Part shown: in pieces, positions 58,163 to 64,000 of the stretch
Numbering within the stretch: the stretch's first letter is position 1
Layout of the letters: every line of letters begins with the position of its first letter
Assembly: GCF_000250675.2 (NCBI RefSeq)
Contig: NC_018681.1
Location: 6,944,001 to 7,008,000, forward strand
Direction of reading: 5' to 3'
Source of the DNA: Nocardia brasiliensis ATCC 700358
GTDB taxonomy: Bacteria > Actinomycetota > Actinomycetes > Mycobacteriales > Mycobacteriaceae
DNA: 64,000 bases
Made by a program: the position numbers and the translations under genes
Notes under the pieces: model-generated
Told to the model about the DNA's origin: nothing
The model's database searches: none
What the model saw: the letters and a program-made list of their open reading frames with translations, nothing else

Positions 58163-58340
58163 AGGCGCAGAACCTACTGCCCCGAGCCGAACACCAGGTT
58201 TCCGCAGGTTTCCGTGCGGTGAAGATTGGGGTGCCTGCGGCGGGCATGAAATGTCATGTGTGCCCGCAAACCTCGATTCCGCGCAGCATGGAACGGGGTA
58301 CGCTCTGATTTTCGCTGGCGCACATCGGAGGGATGTTGTC

Positions 58341-59201
58341 ATGGCAGGCAAGCGCACCGTCCTGACCGTGCGATTGCGCAGGTTGGCCGCGATGCTGCAC
58401 GAGATGCGCGAACACGCCGGGCTCAGCAAGGAAGAGGTCAGCGCGAAGACCGGCATCAACGTCACCACGCTGTATCGCATCGAGACCGCGCAGGCGCGGC
58501 CGCAACGACGCACCCTGCAGGCGATGCTCGATCTGTACGGCGTGAGCGAGGAGCAGCGCGAGGACGCCAGCGAACTACTGTCGGACGCGCTCAAGCCCGG
58601 TATGTCACGGGCTTACGAGGGCAGCGTCTCCGAGGTCTACGCGGCCTACATCAATTTCGAGGCCGAGGCGCTGTCCGCGCGGCACTACCAGACCTCCACC
58701 ATTCCTGGACTGCTGCAGACCATGGAGTACGCGACCGCGGTGATCGACACCTCGATGCCGAAGGTAGAGGCGTCGGTGATGGAGGACCGGGCCCGCGCCA
58801 GGATGGACCGCGCGGCCAACCTCACCAAAGACGAACCGCTGGAGCTGTGGGTGGTGATGGACGAGGCGGCGATCCGGCGCACCGTCGGCGGGCCCGCGGT
58901 GATGCGCGGCCAGCTGGACCGGCTACTCCAGGAAACCAAGCGCAAGAACGTGATTCTGCAGATCCTGCCGTTCGACGCGGGCGCCCACCCCGGGATGGCG
59001 GGCTCGTTCACGCTGCTCGACTTCCACGACCCGGCCGATCCGGAACTGGTCTACGTGGAGGGCATCGCGGGCGACGAGCTGATCGAGGGCCATCCCGAGA
59101 TCCGGCGCTTCGGCGTGATCTTCGACCAGCTGCGTGCCATGGCCCTGAGCCCACGCGATTCCGCGGCGATGATCATCGACGCCGCGGGCAAGATGGGCTA
59201 A
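58341..59201 (+). CDS. XRE-type helix-turn-helix regulator with DUF5753 domain
   Basis: 286 residues. The HTH is at about residues 13-68 (LRRLAAMLHEMREHAGLSKEEVSAKTGINVTTLYRIETAQARP). The rest is DUF5753: EALSARHYQTSTIPGLLQTMEYATAVI, LWVVMDEAAIRRTVGGPAVMRGQLDRLL, VILQILPFDAGAHPGMAGSFTLLDF. GGAGGG precedes the ATG at 58341. These regulators usually sit beside a small DUF397 gene; none is seen here. Family members often control development, secondary metabolism or stress. It points away from the RNase gene, with 178 bp between them. Confidence 0.88.
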   Translation: MAGKRTVLTVRLRRLAAMLHEMREHAGLSKEEVSAKTGINVTTLYRIETAQARPQRRTLQAMLDLYGVSEEQREDASELLSDALKPGMSRAYEGSVSEVYAAYINFEAEALSARHYQTSTIPGLLQTMEYATAVIDTSMPKVEASVMEDRARARMDRAANLTKDEPLELWVVMDEAAIRRTVGGPAVMRGQLDRLLQETKRKNVILQILPFDAGAHPGMAGSFTLLDFHDPADPELVYVEGIAGDELIEGHPEIRRFGVIFDQLRAMALSPRDSAAMIIDAAGKMG

Positions 59202-59213
59202 CTCCTCGAACCA

Positions 59214-60035
59214 CTAGCCGCGGCTGGCCCGACGGTAGCCGACTACGGCGGGCACCGCGAACAACACGATCGCCCCCACCGACCACGCCACCGTGGCGAG
59301 CAGCGGCCCCCGGACCGCGCCACCGAGGGACAACCCGCGCATCGCGTCGATCGCATGGGTCATCGGCTGATGCGCGACGATCGGCTGCGCCCAGCGCGGA
59401 TACGCGCTCAGCGGCGCGAAACCGGTGCTGAAGAACATCATCAGCGATGACCCGAGCGAAACCGCCTCCACCAGAGCTGCTTTCGCGGTGAACACGGCGA
59501 CGGCGGTGACGAGCGTCGCGAAGCCCAGCCCGTACAGCAGCGGCACGCCGAACAGCGCGAGCCCGGCCAGGACGCCCTGTTCGAAGCGAAACCCGAGCAG
59601 TATCCCTACGGCGAACAGCACCGTGGTGCACAACAGGATTCGCACCGCTTCGGCGAGGATCCGGGACGCCAGACCGGACGCCCGGTGCACCGGCAGCACC
59701 CACAGCCGGGCCAGCAGTCCCTGGTCGCGCTCCCGGCCGAGCGTGATCGCACCGGCCAGCGAACCGGACATCACCCCGACCAGGGCCACCATCGGCACCG
59801 AACCGTACAACGCACTGGCACCGGCGAAGACCGAGATCTGCTTGCCGAGCACGGTATTCAGCACAATCAACAGCAGCGCCGGGAACACCAGCGACTGCAC
59901 CGTCGTCAACGGATCACGCCCCCAGCGCAGCAGCAGCCGCCGCGTTTGGATGACGGTCTGCGGCATTAGCAGTCGCCAGGTCTCGGTCCGGCCGTGCACC
60001 ACCGGCAAGTCCGCGGCGACGCGAGTTCCGGTCAT
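59214..60035 (-). CDS. ABC-2 type membrane permease, second of a pair
   Basis: 273 residues with six membrane segments (LVFPALLLIVLNTVLG; GSVPMVALVGVMSGSLAGAI; ILLCTTVLFAVGILLGF; LFGVPLLYGLGFATLVTAVAVF; SLMMFFSTGFAPLSAYP; VAWSVGAIVLFAVPAVVG). ABC-2 signs are PMTHAIDAMRGLSLGG. ATG at 60035 overlaps the stop of the upstream permease by 4 bases. Such pairs export lipids or drugs (DrrB/DrrC-like), but the ATPase gene is missing nearby. Confidence 0.85.
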   Translation of the reverse strand: MTGTRVAADLPVVHGRTETWRLLMPQTVIQTRRLLLRWGRDPLTTVQSLVFPALLLIVLNTVLGKQISVFAGASALYGSVPMVALVGVMSGSLAGAITLGRERDQGLLARLWVLPVHRASGLASRILAEAVRILLCTTVLFAVGILLGFRFEQGVLAGLALFGVPLLYGLGFATLVTAVAVFTAKAALVEAVSLGSSLMMFFSTGFAPLSAYPRWAQPIVAHQPMTHAIDAMRGLSLGGAVRGPLLATVAWSVGAIVLFAVPAVVGYRRASRG

Positions 60036-60847
60036 CCCGACCTCCGCATGGCGACCATCGCGCCGAGCCCACCGAACACCAGGAGGAGGCCAACCGCCCA
60101 AGCCAATCCGGGCCCGAGCACCGGCCAGCTCACGACACCGGCGTTGCCGCTCGGATCACCGGCCAGCGCGCGCATCGCATAGACGAACTGGGACACGGGT
60201 TGATTGCGCGCGAATCCTTGCAGCCAGGAGGGGAATTGGTGAGCCGGTGCCAAACCCGTCGACACCAGGCCGAGCACGAGTTGCGGGAAGATCAGCGCCT
60301 GCGAGATCGCCTCGGGCTTGGCGACGATACTGCCGATCAGGTCGGCGCCGAGGGTCAGCGCCAACGCCACCAGCAACGCGAAAACGACGAAACCTGCTGT
60401 CTCCAGCAGACTTCCGTAGAAGCGCACGCCGATCACCCAGCCGCAGACGAGAGCAACGGCCAATGAGACGACGGCACGATACAGCGCCGCGGTGGTCCGT
60501 GCGGCCAACGGCACCGCGGCCGGCATCGGCAGCGACCCGAACCGCACGGTGAGCCCGTCTCGAGCGTCGGACGCGGCCCGGAACGCGGCCGAGGTCGCGC
60601 AGAACGCCAACGCCTGCATCACGATCATCGGCAGCAGGAACTGCGCGTAACTGCTCAGCCCGTGTCCGTATCCGCTCATCACCAGGTTCAGCGGCACATA
60701 GAACCCGAGGGTGAACACCGTAGGCGCGACGACCGCGGTGACCAGCTCGCCATTGCGCCACGACGGCCGCACCAGTCGGCAGGTCAGCACCCACCACTGC
60801 GCCACCGCGCCGAACCGCGGCCGCGACGCCACCGTGGGCAGGCTCAT
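60032..60847 (-). CDS. ABC-2 type membrane permease, first of a pair
   Basis: 271 residues from ATG at 60847. Six membrane segments (LVTAVVAPTVFTLGFYVPLN; AQFLLPMIVMQALAFCATSA; LYRAVVSLAVALVCGWVIG; LLETAGFVVFALLVALALTLGADLIG; LIFPQLVLGLVSTGLAPAHQ; LGPGLAWAVGLLLVFGGLGAMV). NQPVSQFVYAMRALAGDPSG is the ABC-2 signature region. It is translationally coupled to the second permease. Upstream the frame runs through a 21-bp repeat and may extend to 60931, adding a charged tail; the ATG is the better start. Confidence 0.84.
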   Translation of the reverse strand: MSLPTVASRPRFGAVAQWWVLTCRLVRPSWRNGELVTAVVAPTVFTLGFYVPLNLVMSGYGHGLSSYAQFLLPMIVMQALAFCATSAAFRAASDARDGLTVRFGSLPMPAAVPLAARTTAALYRAVVSLAVALVCGWVIGVRFYGSLLETAGFVVFALLVALALTLGADLIGSIVAKPEAISQALIFPQLVLGLVSTGLAPAHQFPSWLQGFARNQPVSQFVYAMRALAGDPSGNAGVVSWPVLGPGLAWAVGLLLVFGGLGAMVAMRRSG

Positions 60848-60889
60848 CCGCACGCTCTCATCCTGCGACCGCACCCTCTCATCCTGCGG
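60848..60889. repeat. 21-bp direct repeat at the permease N-terminus/promoter
   Basis: CGCAC followed by CTCTCATCCTGCG occurs at 60849-60867 and 60870-60888, period 21 bp, with one or two changes. It could be read as a seven-codon repeat if the permease started upstream, but its position just before the ATG fits a binding site equally well. Confidence 0.55.
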
Positions 60890-61049
60890 AAAACCGCGCC
60901 GGTTCCCGGGGAACCCGCCCCCGGTCCGCATGTCGCGGCCGGTTGTCTATGGGATACCGAGACAGCGCGCGATCCGGTTCACCCCGTGGACTACTTTCAA
61001 CGGGTTCTGGGTACTTCATCCATCTGTCACAGAGATCGGGAGGGGAACC

Positions 61050-62429
61050 ATGGCCGACACAACCGCCGAGCGGGCAGCCGAACCGGAGCTGAAACGGGTG
61101 ATGGGTCCGGGCTTGCTGCTGCTGTTCGTGGTGGGCGACATTCTCGGTTCGTCGATCTACGCGCTCACCGGCAAAGTCGCGAACGAGGTGGGCGGCGCGG
61201 TCTGGGTGCCGTTCGTGGTCTCGTTCCTGGTCGCCCTGGTCACGGCGATGAGCTATCTGGAACTGGTCACCAAATATCCGCATGCGGCAGGTGCGGCCCT
61301 CTATACGCACAAGGCTTTCGGCATCCAGTTCTTCACCTTCATGGTGGCGTTCGCGGTGATGTGCTCCGGTATCACCTCGGCGGCGACGGCCTCCCGGGCC
61401 TTCGGCGCCAACTTCTCCGCGGCCTTCGATCTCGACCTCGGCCCGGGCGCGGCGATCACGCTGATCGCGCTCGGCTTCATGCTCGTCGTCGCCGCGATCA
61501 ACCTGCGCGGCGTCAGCGAGGGCGTGAAGCTGAACGTGGTGCTCACCTGCATCGAGCTGACCGGCCTGCTGCTCGTCATCGGAATCGGCTGCTGGGCGCT
61601 CGGCGTCGGGGACGGCGATTTCAGCCGGATCACCGAGTTCGAGACCGGCGACCGGACCGCCGTCGGCGGCGTCATCGCGGCCACCACCCTGGCGTTCTAC
61701 GCCATGGTCGGTTTCGAGGACTCGGTCAACATGGCCGAGGAGTGCAAGCAGCCCAGCCGGATCTTCCCGAAGGTGCTGCTGGCCGGTCTCGCCATCACCG
61801 CCCTCATCTATGTGCTGGTGTCCATTACCGCGGTGGCCCTGGTGCCGATCGCCCAGCTCGGCCAGGGCGACACCCCGCTGTTGCAGGTGGTGAAGGTCGG
61901 CGCACCGGCGTTCCCGACTCATGTCTTCGCCTACATCAGCATGATCGCTGTGGCCAACACCGCGCTGATCAACATGCTGATGGCCAGCCGCCTGCTCTAC
62001 GGCATGGCTCGGCAGGGCGTGCTGCCCCGGCAGCTCGGCCGCGTCCATTCGGGCCGGCGCACGCCGTTCGTGGCAATCCTGTTCACCACGCTGCTCGCGC
62101 TCGGCCTGATCGCGTTCGTCGGCGAGGTGCCCGAACTCGGCGGAACCACGGCGCTGCTGCTGCTCGCGGTGTTCACCGTGGTGAATGTCGCCGTTCTGGT
62201 GCTGCGGCGAGATCCGGTCTCGCACGAGCATTTCCGGACGCCGACCGCGCTGCCCGTCCTCGGCGCGCTGACGTGCGGCTTCCTGGTGACCCCGTTCACC
62301 GATCGCAATCCGCAGCAGTACGTGATCGCCGGCATCCTGCTCGGTATCGGCGTCGTGCTGTGGGGTGTGAACCACTTCGCGATCAAATATCTGCACGCCG
62401 AACCATCCGCCGCGGAACCGTCCACGTAG
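61050..62429 (+). CDS. APC family amino acid permease
   Basis: 459 residues with 12 membrane segments. GGGAGGGGAACC precedes the ATG at 61050; the frame is open further upstream. The APC-family start GPGLLLLFVVGDILGSSIYALTGKVANEVGG (consensus substrate-binding Gly segment of helix 1) and AFYAMVGFEDSVNMAEECKQPSRIFPK (helix 6 end and loop) are typical. It imports an amino acid or amine with protons; no substrate can be named. Single gene, divergent from the ABC-2 permease pair. Confidence 0.88.
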   Translation: MADTTAERAAEPELKRVMGPGLLLLFVVGDILGSSIYALTGKVANEVGGAVWVPFVVSFLVALVTAMSYLELVTKYPHAAGAALYTHKAFGIQFFTFMVAFAVMCSGITSAATASRAFGANFSAAFDLDLGPGAAITLIALGFMLVVAAINLRGVSEGVKLNVVLTCIELTGLLLVIGIGCWALGVGDGDFSRITEFETGDRTAVGGVIAATTLAFYAMVGFEDSVNMAEECKQPSRIFPKVLLAGLAITALIYVLVSITAVALVPIAQLGQGDTPLLQVVKVGAPAFPTHVFAYISMIAVANTALINMLMASRLLYGMARQGVLPRQLGRVHSGRRTPFVAILFTTLLALGLIAFVGEVPELGGTTALLLLAVFTVVNVAVLVLRRDPVSHEHFRTPTALPVLGALTCGFLVTPFTDRNPQQYVIAGILLGIGVVLWGVNHFAIKYLHAEPSAAEPST

Positions 62430-62482
62430 TGGTCGATCCGCCGGGCCGGATCAGCGGGTGACGCGAAGCGAACCGGTGGGTA

Positions 62483-62995
62483 ATGTGTGCCGAGATGACC
62501 AGCATGGACGCTCGTTTCGGTGATGCCACCCGAACCGTGCCCCTCCCCAACCCGTGGGATCTGTCCGCGTACCTCGCCGCCGTCGCCGCGCACCGGGGAC
62601 GCTCCATCACCCTGCACACCGCGCCGAAGGCGTTGCTGCACGAGATCGGTTGCGGCGCCGGGGGTCTGTGGGTCGCGCGCACGCACGACGACATCATCGT
62701 CCGCGACAGCGAAGCGACCGGACGCAACGCCGACCACATCGTCCTGCACGAGGTGGGGCACATGCTGCTCGGCCACGGCGAGCAGGAGTCGGCGGACACC
62801 GATCCACTGCCGCCCTCGCTGGCGGTGTTGCTGCCGGCGATGTCGCCGCGATCGATCAAACATGTGCTGGGCCGCAGCGAATTCGGCGAGGACCGCGAGC
62901 GGGAGGCGGAGGTGTTCGCCGATATGACGATGGTCTACGCGACGCTGCCGCGGCGGCGGGCCCGCTCGTTCCGGCTGTTCGGCCGCGGCCGGTAG
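62483..62995 (+). CDS. ImmA/IrrE-type metallopeptidase-like protein
   Basis: 170 residues. The zinc motif HExxH is in HIVLHEVGHMLLGHGEQE, followed by EDREREAEVFADM where the third ligand (Glu) of the gluzincin family lies. Short ImmA/IrrE-like proteins cut or regulate XRE repressors in mobile elements and stress circuits; none is adjacent here. GTG at 62483; ATG at 62495 is possible. Its stop codon directly abuts the stop of the convergent DUF4254 gene. Confidence 0.83.
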   Translation: MCAEMTSMDARFGDATRTVPLPNPWDLSAYLAAVAAHRGRSITLHTAPKALLHEIGCGAGGLWVARTHDDIIVRDSEATGRNADHIVLHEVGHMLLGHGEQESADTDPLPPSLAVLLPAMSPRSIKHVLGRSEFGEDREREAEVFADMTMVYATLPRRRARSFRLFGRGR

Positions 62996-63466
62996 TCACC
63001 GGTCGTCGTAGGGATCGTCCGGTAAGCGGCGGATGCCGTGGCGCAGGTCCTCGACCAGCTGCTGGTAGCCGGCGGCCAGCGCTTCGATGCGCACCCACGC
63101 GTCGTAGAAGACGGCTTCCGGGGCATAGGTCAGCGCGGTGGTCGCCTGCGCGGTCATCTCCGCGAGTCGATCCACCAGCCTGCCGACCGTTTCGGGATGT
63201 TCGACCGCGGCGAGTTCCGGGACGGGCGTGGCCAGGGTGACCCAGCGATCGATGGTGCGTACCAGCTGGATCCGCCGCCGCTCGATCTTGATCGACTCGG
63301 CGGCCGGGGTGCGTTCCCGCGCCAGATGCAGCTGCGCCAGCTCACCGGCGGCCTCCAGCATCGGGTGGTCCGCGTGCGGAAACCCCCGCAGCGCCGCCAG
63401 CAGCAGGTACTTGCCGGGGATGACCCGGTCGTTACCCGAACGGTTCACGTCAGCGGCGCCTGACAC
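62996..63466 (-). CDS. DUF4254 family protein
   Basis: 156 residues. IPGKYLLLAALRGFPHADHPMLEAAGELAQLHLARE, IERRRIQLVRTIDRWVTLATP and HPETVGRLVDRLAEM match the pattern of the protein at 56910-57350: an aromatic N-terminal helix, then R-x-x-L-V-x-x-I-D-x-W and a T-V-x-R-L-V-D-R-x-A helix. The function is unknown. Stop-to-stop contact with the metallopeptidase gene. GTG start at 63466. Confidence 0.78.
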   Translation of the reverse strand: MSGAADVNRSGNDRVIPGKYLLLAALRGFPHADHPMLEAAGELAQLHLARERTPAAESIKIERRRIQLVRTIDRWVTLATPVPELAAVEHPETVGRLVDRLAEMTAQATTALTYAPEAVFYDAWVRIEALAAGYQQLVEDLRHGIRRLPDDPYDDR

Positions 63467-63639
63467 ACATCGATAGCGTGAACGAGAGTGCCCCCCTCCA
63501 CGTCGTTTTCACCCACTTCCGTCGGTCCGACACGCAGCATTCGCCCAGCTCCCCACCAGTCGGCCAACACGCGCATCGAGCTTCGGCTAACTCTGAGTGA
63601 CCACACCTTAATCTGCCACTCGGAAGTAATTTCCTGGGG

Positions 63640-64000
63640 CTATGCCCAACCGACGCGCCGTTGCAGCCAATCCCGGGCAAGTCCGGCGAAGCGCCGTTGA
63701 TGCGTGCGCAGCTTCGGCGAACTCGGTATCGCGGGCTTGCGTGAGTTGGTGGCCCAGTATCCACCCATCGCACAGACCACCGCATCGATGGCCCCCGGAT
63801 CGACGTCGGCGGTGACCGGATGGGTCGCGAGGATCGAGTCGGGATCGACCCCGGCGGCGGCGAACGACGGAGCCAGCAGGGCCAGGTCGACCCAAGCCGC
63901 GCCGCGGCAGGCCCACGCCCAGTCGACCACGAGCACCGCCGCGTCCGCCCGCCGGAGCATATTGCTCGGACTCAGATCGGTGTGCAGCAGCGTTTCCCCG
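63640..64000 (-). CDS. Aminoglycoside phosphotransferase-fold protein, N-terminus outside window
   Basis: About 120 C-terminal residues of an APH-like kinase. The catalytic loop GETLLHTDLSPSNMLRRAD (Asp and Asn) and the metal-binding VLVVDWAWACRGAAWVDLALL are visible at the window edge. The N-lobe lies beyond 64000. The substrate is unknown; a role in resistance cannot be assumed. The C-terminal part (RTHQRRFAGLARDWLQRR) is helical and basic. The 173 bp between it and the DUF4254 gene show no gene. Confidence 0.85.
   Translation of the reverse strand, partial: GETLLHTDLSPSNMLRRADAAVLVVDWAWACRGAAWVDLALLAPSFAAAGVDPDSILATHPVTADVDPGAIDAVVCAMGGYWATNSRKPAIPSSPKLRTHQRRFAGLARDWLQRRVGWA

Overview
The window is about 70% G+C, with GTG and TTG starts, SD-led and apparently leaderless genes, and a gene order that matches mycobacteria in part (efpA-like transporter, siroheme synthase, cobB, cobO, chelatase, GNAT, mqo, alpha/beta hydrolase, methionine aminopeptidase). 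Families such as DUF4254, DUF5753 regulators and PucR regulators point to a soil actinomycete of the Mycobacteriales, most likely Nocardia or a close relative. No rRNA, ordinary tRNA, CRISPR array, transposase or phage structural gene was found.

Region by region: 1-850 holds the 3' end of a conserved actinobacterial gene followed by two tandem structured RNAs, each with a tRNA-like body opened at the anticodon position and closed at the acceptor end. They look like bacterial Y RNAs (YrlA type), partners of the Ro60/Rsr protein. 0.85-6.8 kb has a reductase, a PucR regulator divergent from mmsA and a class III aminotransferase (beta-alanine or related semialdehyde catabolism) and a PPOX protein. 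6.8-9.6 kb has the MFS pump and siroheme synthase. 9.7-20.3 kb is accessory: a secreted PETase/cutinase-like hydrolase, an NCS1 permease, a second PucR, a cytidine/cytosine-type deaminase coupled to a 2OG-Fe oxygenase, a DoxX-type membrane protein, a phosphotransferase pair and a VOC protein. 20.4-33.6 kb is the cobalamin block (cobE, cobB, cobO, chelatase, cobQ) with GNAT, mqo, hydrolases, a PIN/AbrB toxin-antitoxin pair and methionine aminopeptidase. The cobB 3' end has two degenerate tandem copies behind it, and CobB carries a long glycine-rich linker. 33.7-39.4 kb holds an acyl-CoA ligase/hydrolase/nitronate monooxygenase operon with a divergent PucR-type regulator, and a luciferase-like oxidoreductase.

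40.7-46.0 kb is a low-G+C island (near 50% in places) with a tightly packed four-gene operon: cupin, radical SAM with a C-terminal auxiliary cluster, GT4 glycosyltransferase and a membrane-anchored STAND NTPase with a helical-repeat tail. I recognise no described system with this make-up; it is the best candidate for an undescribed pathway.

46.0-52.7 kb is a phosphonate uptake and breakdown regulon: HutC/GntR regulator, two palindromic operators, FAD oxidoreductase, phosphonatase-like HAD hydrolase and a complete 2-aminoethylphosphonate-type ABC transporter. 52.8-64 kb holds a DUF4126 membrane protein, a 1095-residue helical-repeat protein, two DUF4254 proteins, a secreted RNase Sa-type ribonuclease, a DUF5753 regulator, an ABC-2 permease pair without ATPase, an APC permease, an ImmA/IrrE-type peptidase and a truncated phosphotransferase.
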